A stretch of 12,403 bases of DNA. It comes from DASSZN01 sp035702805. GTDB lineage: Bacteria; Chloroflexota; Chloroflexia; Thermomicrobiales; Thermomicrobiaceae. The notes below the pieces were generated by a model that did no database searches, had not been told where the DNA came from, and saw nothing but the letters and a program-made list of their open reading frames with translations. This document shows, in pieces, positions 6,754-12,403 of the stretch. The stretch covers positions 1 to 12,403 of the forward strand of contig DASSZN010000269.1 in assembly GCA_035702805.1 (NCBI GenBank). Direction: 5' to 3'. The translations under genes and the position numbers were made by a program. Numbering within the stretch: position 1 is the first letter of the stretch; each line of letters opens with the position of its first letter.

Positions 6754-7536
6754 ATGACGACCAACTCGCAGGGGCTGCTGCTGGCCGACCTGTCGTGGCC
6801 GGAGATCCGGGAGATCCGCGACAAGGTGGACATCGTCCTCCTGCCGGTCGGCTCCAACGAGCAGCACGGGCCGAACCTGGCCGTCAAGATGGACATCGCC
6901 TCGTGCGCCGAGTTCTGCCGCCGCGCCTCGGCCCGCATGTACCCGCGCCTCGCGGTGGCGCCGGCCGTGCCCTGGGGCGTCTCCTTCCACCACATGAACT
7001 TCCCCGGCACGATCACCCTCTCGACCGAGACCTTCATCCAGGTGCTGGTCGAGGTGATCGGCTCGCTCTACCACCACGGGTTCGAGCGCTTCCTGATCGT
7101 CAACGGCCACGGGGGCAACGTGCCGGCCATGAACGTCGCCGCCATGCGCGCCCGGGAGGAGCTCGAGGTCCCCTTCGTCGGCGCCTGCTCCTACTTCTCG
7201 TTCGGCGACCCGGCGATCACCAAGCGCTACGTCAAGTCGGAGATCACCGGGCACGCCTGCGAGGTCGAGACGGCCCGGGCCATGGAGCTGGTGCCGGAGG
7301 TGGTCAAGAAGGATTCGCTCGCGCCCGGCGAGATCACCGACCTGTCGCGCGGCTTCCAGCGCCAGGCGCGCAAGTACAACGTCAGCATCCCCTACCGCTT
7401 CGACCAGCTGACGCGCAACGGCGCGCTCGGTGACGCCACCCAGGCCACGCCGGAGTTCGGGCGCGAGCTGATGCAGAGCGCGCTCGACAACTTCGTGAAG
7501 TTCTGCGAGGACCTGGTGGAGGCCAACCCGGTCTGA
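6754..7536 (+). CDS. Creatininase-family amidohydrolase
   Basis: A 260-residue metal-dependent hydrolase of the creatininase family, which cleaves cyclic or linear amide bonds; members include creatininase, FAPy deformylase and the mycofactocin peptidase MftE. The metal-binding region LLPVGSNEQHGP (29-40) supplies E36 and H38, followed by D47; NGHGGN (117-122) and GHACEVETA (166-174) are the other family motifs. The usual GPHLP after EQH reads GPNLAV here, so a commonly conserved His is Asn41. The family's HAGE reads HACE. It starts at ATG 6754, with GGGAGG 12 bases upstream, a somewhat long spacing. It lies 69 bp after the aminotransferase and 26 bp before the DinB gene, all in one direction, so a shared transcript is likely. 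The actual substrate cannot be told from sequence. Confidence 0.92.
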   Translation: MTTNSQGLLLADLSWPEIREIRDKVDIVLLPVGSNEQHGPNLAVKMDIASCAEFCRRASARMYPRLAVAPAVPWGVSFHHMNFPGTITLSTETFIQVLVEVIGSLYHHGFERFLIVNGHGGNVPAMNVAAMRAREELEVPFVGACSYFSFGDPAITKRYVKSEITGHACEVETARAMELVPEVVKKDSLAPGEITDLSRGFQRQARKYNVSIPYRFDQLTRNGALGDATQATPEFGRELMQSALDNFVKFCEDLVEANPV

Positions 7537-7562
7537 TCCGCGGTGGGACGACGGAGGTGAGC

Positions 7563-8003
7563 ATGGACCGCGACGAGTTCCTGGAGGCGACCGAGGAGAG
7601 CCACCGCGAGATCCTGGCGCGTCTCGACAGCCTGGACGACGCGGCGCTCGAGCGCCCGGGCGCCTCCGGCTGGTCGCCGCACGACCTGCTCGCCCACCTC
7701 GCCGTCTGGTACGACACCGCCACCGAGCGCCTCGGCTACATCGCTGCCGGCCGCGCCGGCGAGATGCCCCAGCTCGGTCGCGACGAGGTGGACGCCATCA
7801 ACGATCGGGCGATCGCCCGGGACCGCGCGCTGACGCCCGCCCAGGTCCGGCAGCGCTACCGGGCGTCGTACGACGCGCTGCTGTCGGCGCTGCGGTCCCT
7901 GCCGCCAGATGCCTGGAGCGACGAGGGTACCCGCGCGGTGATCGAGCGGCGGATCGGCACGCCCGCCTTCCGCCACGCGGCGTCCCACCTCGCCGACCTG
8001 TAG
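7563..8003 (+). CDS. DinB / maleylpyruvate-isomerase-like four-helix protein
   Basis: A 146-residue mostly helical protein of the DinB/MDMPI/ClbS superfamily, whose members use a metal site of three histidines and often act as thiol-dependent transferases or isomerases. The candidate ligands are H45 in DLLAHLAVW and H138 plus H142 in RHAASHLADL. The protein ends four residues after the last His, shorter at the C-terminus than many relatives, but the metal site is intact. ATG 7563 has ACGGAGG 5 bases upstream; a GTG at 7557 overlaps that site and is unlikely. It is the last gene of the plus-strand cluster and stops 8 bp from the convergent murB stop. A role related to the two upstream enzymes, such as processing of a thiol adduct, would be speculation. 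Confidence 0.85.
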   Translation: MDRDEFLEATEESHREILARLDSLDDAALERPGASGWSPHDLLAHLAVWYDTATERLGYIAAGRAGEMPQLGRDEVDAINDRAIARDRALTPAQVRQRYRASYDALLSALRSLPPDAWSDEGTRAVIERRIGTPAFRHAASHLADL

Positions 8004-8015
8004 CGGCGTCGCTAC
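8000..8015. terminator. Short palindrome spanning both convergent stop codons
   Basis: A 6-bp stem with a GCGT loop (8000-8005, 8010-8015) contains the TAG stop of the DinB gene and the TAG stop of murB on the opposite strand. It is the only hairpin between the two genes. It is too short to be a strong terminator alone. Confidence 0.25.
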
Positions 8016-8977
8016 TCGACGACCTCGACCTCGACCTCGGGCACGAACCCGAAGGTCTCCCCGACGGCGGTCCGCACCCGGTCGATGATCGCCCGCACGT
8101 CCGCCGCCCGCGCGCCGCCCAGGTTGACGATGAAGTTGTTGTGCTTCTCGGACACCTGCGCGCCGCCAACGCGGTAGCCGGCCAGCCCCAGCCGGCCGAT
8201 CACGAACCCCATCGAGACCTTGCCGTGCCAGGCGCTCCGGACCCGGTCCTCGATGTCCGGCCAGACGGAGAGCACCGCTGCCACCTGCTCGGGCCGGTTG
8301 ATGTTCTTGAACACCGAGCCGCAGTTCGGGTACTCCATCGGGTGGCGCGCCCGGCGGTAGGCGATGTTCGCCGCGTACTCCTCCCGCGCGGCCGCCAGTC
8401 TCGCCTCGTCGGCCGGCGCCAGGCGCAGCGACACCGTCGCCACGATCGCGTCCCGCTCCTGCTTCACCCGGCTGTCCCGGTAGGAGAAGTCGAGCGCGGC
8501 GTGGTCCAGCACCTCCCGGCGGCAGCCGTCCGCCCGAAAGCGGACGATCTCCGCCCGCTCGCAGCTGTCCTTGATCTCGCCGCCGAAGGCGCCCACGTTG
8601 CCGCGCACCCCGGCGCCGACCGTGCCGGGCAGGCCGCCGGCCCAGGCCAGCCCCACCAGCCCCCGGTCGTGGGCGGCGCGGATCACGTCGTCGAGCACGA
8701 CCCCGCCGAAGGCCTCCACCAGGTCTGGCTCGGGAAATCGCACCTCCGCGGCGGTGCCGTTAGCGATCCGCACCACCGCGCCGTCGAAGTAGTCGTCGCT
8801 GAAGACCAGGTTGGAGCCCAGCCCGACCACGAAGACCCGCGCCGGCCGCGTCGACTCGACGAAGTCGACCGCGCGCGTCACGTCCTCGGCCGAGCCCACC
8901 TCCAGCAGGTAGCGCGCGGTCCCGCCGATGCGGTACCAGAGCACGTCGGACAGCGGGACGTCGTGGCGGACCTTCAT
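8012..8977 (-). CDS. murB: UDP-N-acetylenolpyruvoylglucosamine reductase
   Basis: A cytosolic FAD enzyme that reduces UDP-GlcNAc-enolpyruvate to UDP-MurNAc with NADPH, the second committed step of peptidoglycan synthesis. The 321-residue protein has YRIGGTARYL (15-24), the FAD loop VGLGSNLVFSD (51-61), AGGLPGTVGAGVRGNVGAFGG (113-133), the SYRDS catalytic Tyr-Arg (Y166, R167), the proton-donor Ser S221 in NCGSVFKN, HNNFIVN (279-285) and a C-terminal glutamate (probably E314) in FVPEVEVEV. The segment between GSVFKN and the HNNF motif (about 226-275) looks longer than in the usual AGxLIxxAGLKG form. The ATG at 8977 has GGGAG about 10 bases upstream. It stands outside any cell-wall gene cluster, between the convergent DinB gene and a divergent deacetylase-family gene. 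Confidence 0.95.
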   Translation of the reverse strand: MKVRHDVPLSDVLWYRIGGTARYLLEVGSAEDVTRAVDFVESTRPARVFVVGLGSNLVFSDDYFDGAVVRIANGTAAEVRFPEPDLVEAFGGVVLDDVIRAAHDRGLVGLAWAGGLPGTVGAGVRGNVGAFGGEIKDSCERAEIVRFRADGCRREVLDHAALDFSYRDSRVKQERDAIVATVSLRLAPADEARLAAAREEYAANIAYRRARHPMEYPNCGSVFKNINRPEQVAAVLSVWPDIEDRVRSAWHGKVSMGFVIGRLGLAGYRVGGAQVSEKHNNFIVNLGGARAADVRAIIDRVRTAVGETFGFVPEVEVEVVE

Positions 8978-8999
8978 CCGGGCAGGCTCCCAGCCGGCT

Positions 9000-9015
9000 C
9001 CGGGCGCGCGCCCGG
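9000..9015. repeat. 16-bp GC palindrome between murB and deacetylase gene
   Basis: CCGGGCGCGCGCCCGG is perfectly self-complementary and lies 23 bp upstream of the murB start in the divergent 177-bp region. It may form a hairpin in the murB leader or bind a dimeric regulator. In DNA this GC-rich it may also be chance. Confidence 0.3.
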
Positions 9016-9092
9016 GCGGTACGAACTCGTCGGCAAGGTCTACCGCGCGGCCGGCGTCCCCCGCAAGGCGGCCTGGCGGCGCGGCTCCCGTC

Positions 9093-9101
9093 TGCTATGG
9101 T
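9093..9101 (+). promoter_or_regulatory. Extended -10 promoter candidate for the deacetylase gene
   Basis: TGC-TATGGT fits an extended -10 box (TGn plus four of six matches) 53 bp before the start codon. No good -35 is seen 17 bp upstream. The predicted start near 9108 gives a leader of about 47 nt. Confidence 0.4.
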
Positions 9102-9154
9102 TCGACGATCGCGCGCGACCGTGCCGCGACCGCACGCCGGGAAAGGACGCCGCG

Positions 9155-9982
9155 ATGGCCGAGACCCCGCACGGGCGTTGGCCGTCCGGGCACCGGGCCG
9201 CCCTCGTCGTCTCGATCGATGTCGACGCCGAGTACGGCATCGTCAACGCCAACGGGCCGGACGACTGGTTCTGGCGCTCCCAGGCCCGCTACGACCTCGA
9301 CGCCGGCATCTGGCGCCTCCTCACCATCCTGGGCGACTTCGACGTCAGCGGCAGCTTCTGCTGGGTCGGCCGCGCCGCCGAGGATCGGCCCGACGCGGTG
9401 CGCGCCGTGCACGACGGCGGCCACGAGATCGCCACCCACGGCTGGGACCACCGGCACTACACGCCGATGTCCGCCGACGAGCAGCGGGACGACCTCCTCC
9501 GCACCCGCGACGCCCTCGGGGGGATCACCGGCGAGCGGCCGGTCGGCCACAAGACGCCCGGCTGGCGCTTCAACGAGCAGACGGTGCCGGTCCTCCAGGC
9601 GCTCGGCTTCCGCTGGAACATGGACGTCGCCTCCGCCGACCTCCCCTCCCTGATGCGCCCCGACCCGGCGCGACCGCCCCTCGTCCAGCTGCCGCCGTCG
9701 CGCCTCTGGGACGACTACACCTACTTCGTCGACGCCACCGTGCCGCCGCGGCACGCCTTCGAGATGTGGCGCGACGACATCGACGTCCTCCGCCAGGAGG
9801 GCAAGCTGATGTGCCTCACCCTCCACCCCTTCGTCGGCGGCCGACCGGGGCCGTCGCGCGCGCTGACGATGCTGCTCGACTACGTCGTCGGGCTGGGCGA
9901 CGTGTGGATCGCCCGGGCCGACCACGTCGCCTTCTGGTGGCTCGAGCAGGAGAAGCCGCGCGCGGCCGCCGGCAGCGCGTAG
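9155..9982 (+). CDS. Polysaccharide deacetylase family protein (NodB/PuuE-like)
   Basis: A 275-residue carbohydrate-esterase-4-fold protein. Motif 1 is SIDVDAEYG (20-28) with candidate catalytic and metal aspartates D22 and D24. Motif 2 is THGWDH (94-99), giving metal ligands H95 and H99. Motif 3 is KTPGWRF (133-139), and the late motif LTLHPF (221-226) holds H224. There is no signal peptide or membrane anchor, so it probably acts in the cytoplasm. Together with the whole-length (βα) barrel architecture this resembles the PuuE allantoinase-like and small-molecule deacetylase branch more than secreted peptidoglycan deacetylases. ATG 9155 has AAAGGA 7 bases upstream. It is transcribed alone, divergent from murB. 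Substrate is unknown; a role on an N-acetylated or ureido compound is inference. Confidence 0.88.
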   Translation: MAETPHGRWPSGHRAALVVSIDVDAEYGIVNANGPDDWFWRSQARYDLDAGIWRLLTILGDFDVSGSFCWVGRAAEDRPDAVRAVHDGGHEIATHGWDHRHYTPMSADEQRDDLLRTRDALGGITGERPVGHKTPGWRFNEQTVPVLQALGFRWNMDVASADLPSLMRPDPARPPLVQLPPSRLWDDYTYFVDATVPPRHAFEMWRDDIDVLRQEGKLMCLTLHPFVGGRPGPSRALTMLLDYVVGLGDVWIARADHVAFWWLEQEKPRAAAGSA

Positions 9983-9998
9983 CAGCTCGCCCTGTCCG

Positions 9999-10012
9999 GG
10001 TCCTTCTGGACC
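9999..10012 (+). terminator. Weak hairpin after the deacetylase gene
   Basis: A 5-bp stem GGTCC/GGACC with a TTCT loop begins 16 bp after the stop codon and can be lengthened to seven pairs if one G is bulged. No T-run follows. Confidence 0.3.
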
Positions 10013-10162
10013 GGTTCCGGAGGGGTACCGCCGGGCTACGCGTCGCCGGTAGCAGTTCATGGGCTGCCGCGACGCCTGCTCGCCGCCGCGCACCGGTAAG
10101 CGTCCGGCCGTCCGCTCCATCCCCGCGCTCAGCAGCGAGTTTTCCCAGCCGTGCCGCGGATC

Positions 10163-10188
10163 GTGCCGCTGCCGGAAGGCGCCGGCAC
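10163..10188. repeat. Compound hairpin in the noncoding region
   Basis: GTGCCG (10163-10168) pairs with CGGCAC (10183-10188) around an inner GCC-GGAA-GGC hairpin with a GNRA-type loop, separated by a 2x2 internal loop (CT and GC). A GNRA loop with helical stacking is typical of structured RNA, but whether the region is transcribed is unknown. Confidence 0.35.
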
Positions 10189-10243
10189 CGCGGCCCGACT
10201 CCGCCTATCAGATATTTGGTACCGCATAAATTTAGACAGAACG

Positions 10244-10259
10244 TAGCCAAGATTGGCTA
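10244..10259. repeat. 16-bp dyad in AT-rich patch, possible operator
   Basis: TAGCCAA and TTGGCTA are perfect inverted 7-mers with a 2-base centre (GA). It lies in the most AT-rich stretch of the window, 46 bp before a TTGACA box. The 2-base spacing favours a protein-binding site over an RNA hairpin. Confidence 0.4.
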
Positions 10260-10523
10260 TTCGACACGGTCCTGTTGCGCGAGCCGGTACTACGTTTGTC
10301 GCGTTTGACACGGGACCCCTCCTACGATGCAGACAGGTGGATCGACGACGCAGGAGCTGGCAACCGTCGTGAGCAAAGGCAGATCCGATTCCGGACTGGC
10401 GCACGTGGCGGGAGCCGGCATTCGCGAGCGGCCACGAGGGAGGGCGTGAGCAGCCTGCCGCGACCCCGATCCCAGCGGGGGAGTGCTGGGAAGAGGTCTG
10501 GACAGAAGTCGAGGGAGGTCACG

Positions 10524-11387
10524 ATGTTACGGTTCAAACACTGGCGTTTCCTGGGAACCCTGGTGCTGGTGCTGATGATGGCCCTGCCGAGCGTGGCGCT
10601 CGCCAAGAAGGGGCCGCCCGCCACGGAGGCCACCAACAACCTGTCGGTGCCGACGGTCATGTACGGCGTCGGCTCGTTCAGCCCAACATGCGGGACACTG
10701 GCGACACCGAGCGCCCTGTCCGCACCGACCGGCACCCCCACCGAGTACCCGGTCGACTCCGGCGACTACTACTACCTGCAGGGCACGAGCACGTGGCAGG
10801 CCCAGTGCTTCACCGATACGACCGACCAGATCGGCGCGTCGGTTGACTGGGGCGACAACCTCGAGGGGACGGCTCTCAAGGCGGGTACCCCGATCCGCGT
10901 CGAGGTCGGCCTGCTCGACCCAACGCTGACGGATACTCTCGGCGCGGCCGTGACCGTCCCCGACATGCAGGGCTACAACGTGCTCAAGCTGAACGAGGCA
11001 CTGTCGGACAAGGACTCGCCGTACGGCACGCTGGCAACGCAGGCGTCGGATGGCACCTGGTCCGCCACCGACATCCTCAACACGACGAATGGCGTTGGCG
11101 CGCGAGCGTATGACCCGGACGCCACGTTCAGCCTCTACAACACGACGACCAGCACCTACGTGGTGGCACCCGGCACGGCGTTTACCGCCGAGATCAACGC
11201 CACCGGCAAGATCGTCTACGGCTACAACTGGGGCATCGGCGGCCACGGCGTGAAGTCGCTGCCGACGGCGGGCGTGTACGTGCTGACCTTCTCCACGCCG
11301 CACATCCATCTCACCGTGACCAACGGCACCGTGAGCGCTGGCGGCCACACCGCCTCGCTCGAGTTCACGGTGGCGCCGAAGAAGTAG
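10524..11387 (+). CDS. Secreted protein of unknown function
   Basis: I do not recognise a named family. The 287-residue protein has a clear Sec signal peptide: basic RFKHWR at 3-8, a hydrophobic core at about 9-20 and a VALA cleavage site after residue 27. The mature part is rich in Thr, Gly, Ala, Ser and Asp and is probably beta-sheet. It has only two cysteines (C56, C95), suited to one disulfide outside the cell. Notable stretches are SVDWGDNLEGT (106-116), VYGYNWGIGGHG (231-242) and FSTPHIHLTV (256-265); the last, just before the C-terminus, could be the edge of an Ig-like sandwich. There is no lipobox, sortase signal or second membrane segment, so it is probably released. ATG 10524 has GGGAGG 5 bases upstream. 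The gene is monocistronic, with a long upstream region and a strong terminator after it. Confidence 0.85.
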   Translation: MLRFKHWRFLGTLVLVLMMALPSVALAKKGPPATEATNNLSVPTVMYGVGSFSPTCGTLATPSALSAPTGTPTEYPVDSGDYYYLQGTSTWQAQCFTDTTDQIGASVDWGDNLEGTALKAGTPIRVEVGLLDPTLTDTLGAAVTVPDMQGYNVLKLNEALSDKDSPYGTLATQASDGTWSATDILNTTNGVGARAYDPDATFSLYNTTTSTYVVAPGTAFTAEINATGKIVYGYNWGIGGHGVKSLPTAGVYVLTFSTPHIHLTVTNGTVSAGGHTASLEFTVAPKK

Positions 11388-11423
11388 GCGCCCACCGCAT
11401 TTCAAGCTAGGGAGGAACGCACA

Positions 11424-11453
11424 GCCCGCGGCATCGACGACGATGTCGCGGGC
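11424..11453 (+). terminator. Terminator of the secreted-protein gene
   Basis: A 13-bp stem (11424-11436 and 11441-11453, one G-T pair) with an ACGA loop begins 36 bp after the stop codon and is followed by CTCTTCG. It is the longest hairpin in the window. The T-tract is broken, as in many GC-rich genomes. Confidence 0.75.
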
Positions 11454-11482
11454 CTCTTCGTGCCCCGGAACCGGCGGGCCGG

Positions 11483-11511
11483 TTGGTCGCCGCCCCCACC
11501 CGTGCTACGCT
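11483..11511 (+). promoter_or_regulatory. Promoter candidate for the amidohydrolase gene
   Basis: TTGGTC (11483-11488) and TACGCT (11506-11511) are separated by 17 bases, and a TGC directly before the second box makes it an extended -10. Transcription would begin near 11518, about 46 nt before the start codon. Confidence 0.5.
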
Positions 11512-11563
11512 GACGGTGAGGATGTGATGAGTCCGGGTACGCATGAGTGAGCGAGGAGCAGGG

Positions 11564-12403
11564 ATGGCCGGGGATCTGATCTTCGTCAACGGGCACGTCA
11601 TGACCGGGTCCGGGAGGCCGAGCGGGGCCACCGCCGTCGCCGTGCGCGACGGGCGCATCGCCGCCGTCGGCGACGAGAGCGACGTCCGCCCGTTCCGCGG
11701 CAGCGGCGTCGAGGTCGTCGACCTGCGCGGCCGCACCATCACGCCCGCCTTCAACGACGCCCACTGCCACCCGATGAGCGTCGGCTTCTCCCTGCGCCAG
11801 ATCGACGCCGGCACCCCGCCCAACGCCACCGTCGGCGACATCGTCGCCCGCGTCGCCGCGCGCGTCCGCGAGGTCCCCGCCGGAACCTGGGTGCTCGCCC
11901 GCGGCTACGACCAGGCCCGCCTGGCCGAGAACCGCCACCCCAGCCGCCACGACCTCGACCCGATCTCGCCCGACCACCCGGTCCTCGTCGTGCGCGCCTG
12001 CGGCCACATCGGCGTCGTCAACAGCCGCGCGCTGGCGATCGCCGGCATCGACCGCGGCACGCCCGACCCCGAGGGCGGGACCATCGACCGGGACGAGCAC
12101 GGCGAGCCGACCGGCGTCGTCCGCGAGGCCGCCCTCAAGCTGGCGCGCGAGGCGATCGCGCTGCCCGGCGCGGAGCAGATCGCCGACGCCCTGCGGGCCG
12201 CCGGCCGACGCTACCTCTCGGAGGGGGTCACCAGCGTGGCCGAGGCCGGCATCGGCCGAGACGCCGAACTGCAGGCCTACCAGACGCTGGCCCGGGCCGG
12301 CGAGCTGCCGGTGCGCACCTACCTGATGATGATGATCGACGAGACGCTCGAGCCCCTGGCCAGGCTGGGCCTGCGCACCGGCTTCGGCGACCCCTGGCTG
12401 CGG
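11564..12403 (+). CDS. YtcJ-like metal-dependent amidohydrolase (5' part)
   Basis: The first 280 codons of an amidohydrolase that stays open to the window edge; whole family members are roughly 530-560 residues, so about half is missing. After an N-terminal beta segment (DLIFVNGHVMTG, AVAVRDGRIAAVG) comes TITPAFNDAHCHP (58-70), with the metal-binding HxH as H67 and H69. RGYDQARLAENRHPSRHDLD, then VRACGHIGVVNSRALA and PDPEGGTIDRD, match the order seen in YtcJ-type proteins (amidohydrolase family 3). ATG 11564 has GAGGAG 5 bases upstream; an in-frame ATG at 11543 lacks a binding site. The usual PGFIDSHVH reads PAFNDAHCH here. Members hydrolyse amides, ureides or similar bonds; the substrate is unknown. 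It is a separate unit, after a terminator and with its own promoter candidate. Confidence 0.9.
   Translation, partial: MAGDLIFVNGHVMTGSGRPSGATAVAVRDGRIAAVGDESDVRPFRGSGVEVVDLRGRTITPAFNDAHCHPMSVGFSLRQIDAGTPPNATVGDIVARVAARVREVPAGTWVLARGYDQARLAENRHPSRHDLDPISPDHPVLVVRACGHIGVVNSRALAIAGIDRGTPDPEGGTIDRDEHGEPTGVVREAALKLAREAIALPGAEQIADALRAAGRRYLSEGVTSVAEAGIGRDAELQAYQTLARAGELPVRTYLMMMIDETLEPLARLGLRTGFGDPWLR

Larger units (their letters stand above)
9983..10523. other. 541-bp noncoding region with AT-rich patch and long leader
   Basis: No gene-like frame is seen. A small stem (9999-10003 with 10008-10012) follows the deacetylase stop and could be a weak terminator. A compound hairpin lies at 10163-10188. 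An AT-rich patch at about 10205-10262 contains a 16-bp dyad. TTGACA at 10305-10310 could be a -35 box for the secreted-protein gene, but no good -10 lies 16 to 18 bases on; TACGAT at 10323-10328 is only 12 bases away. Several stems between 10345 and 10490 suggest a structured leader. Confidence 0.5.

Noticed and set aside
5305..7254. A 649-codon open frame on the minus strand opposite the aminotransferase and creatininase genes
   Set aside because: It is a by-product of G/C-rich third codon positions on the plus strand. It is rich in Arg, Gly, Ala, Asp and His, has no recognisable domain, and overlaps two genes with full motif sets.
8141..9154. An upstream extension of the deacetylase reading frame across murB
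   Set aside because: The frame is open only because it is antisense to murB. ATG 9155 has a binding site, and the homologous domain begins there.
10305..10328. TTGACA with TACGAT as a sigma-70 promoter
   Set aside because: The spacing is only 12 bases, too short for a normal sigma-70 promoter; it remains only a possible -35 or an alternative sigma site.
10345..10415. A c-di-GMP-I (GEMM) riboswitch
   Set aside because: Only short single-stranded pieces (GGCAACC, GCAAAGGC) look alike. The P1b hairpin and the tetraloop receptor arrangement are not found, so I do not call it.
10275..10523. An upstream extension of the secreted-protein frame (83 codons)
   Set aside because: It would bury the signal peptide inside the protein. 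ATG 10524 has GGGAGG at 5 bases and begins a normal signal sequence.
1..12403. Defence systems, CRISPR arrays, mobile elements, tRNA or rRNA genes
   Set aside because: No repeat-spacer pattern, transposase or integrase motifs, terminal inverted repeats, cloverleaf or rRNA-like sequence was seen. All sizeable genes are metabolic, transport, wall or secreted types.

Overview
The window is GC-rich chromosomal bacterial DNA with twelve protein-coding genes and no RNA gene, insertion sequence, phage gene or CRISPR array that I can see. Codon third positions are almost all G or C, ribosome binding sites are strong (AGGAGG/GGGAGG types), several starts are GTG, and -10 boxes are of the TAGACT / TACGCT kind. 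With a typical Gram-positive-like threonine operon and families common in Thermomicrobia (SPW-repeat membrane protein, creatininase-like and YtcJ-like hydrolases), the source is most likely a member of Chloroflexota class Thermomicrobia (Sphaerobacter-like). That placement is inference; a high-GC actinobacterium is the main alternative.

Layout. On the minus strand, 4253 to 1, lie a pair of DppB/DppC-type ABC permeases (4253-3294, 3257-2295), a gap with two tandem hairpins (2281-2221), then thrC (2164-902) and thrB (912-1), which overlap by 11 bp. A 435-bp gap (4254-4688) holds the permease leader and the 3' hairpins of the next minus-strand gene, a small SPW-repeat membrane protein (5069-4689). 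A 430-bp divergent region (5070-5499) holds a good plus-strand promoter preceded by a perfect 10-bp palindrome. From there a plus-strand three-gene cluster runs: class V aminotransferase (5500-6684), creatininase-family amidohydrolase (6754-7536), DinB-fold protein (7563-8003). It ends 8 bp from the convergent murB (8977-8012). Divergent from murB is a polysaccharide-deacetylase-family gene (9155-9982). A 541-bp noncoding region (9983-10523) contains an AT-rich patch and a structured leader before a secreted protein of unknown function (10524-11387), which is closed by a 13-bp terminator stem. The last gene, a YtcJ-like amidohydrolase, starts at 11564 and runs off the window.

How the genes fit together. 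ThrC and ThrB catalyse the last two steps of threonine synthesis. The permeases would form the membrane channel of a peptide/nickel-type importer, but its binding protein and ATPases are not here. The aminotransferase, creatininase-like and DinB genes are co-oriented and tightly spaced and probably share a transcript; a joint role in turning over a nitrogenous small molecule or modified amino acid is plausible but unproven. MurB makes a peptidoglycan precursor. The remaining genes look like separate transcription units. The window is mostly ordinary housekeeping and metabolic DNA; the least explained parts are the three-gene cluster and the secreted protein with its long leader.
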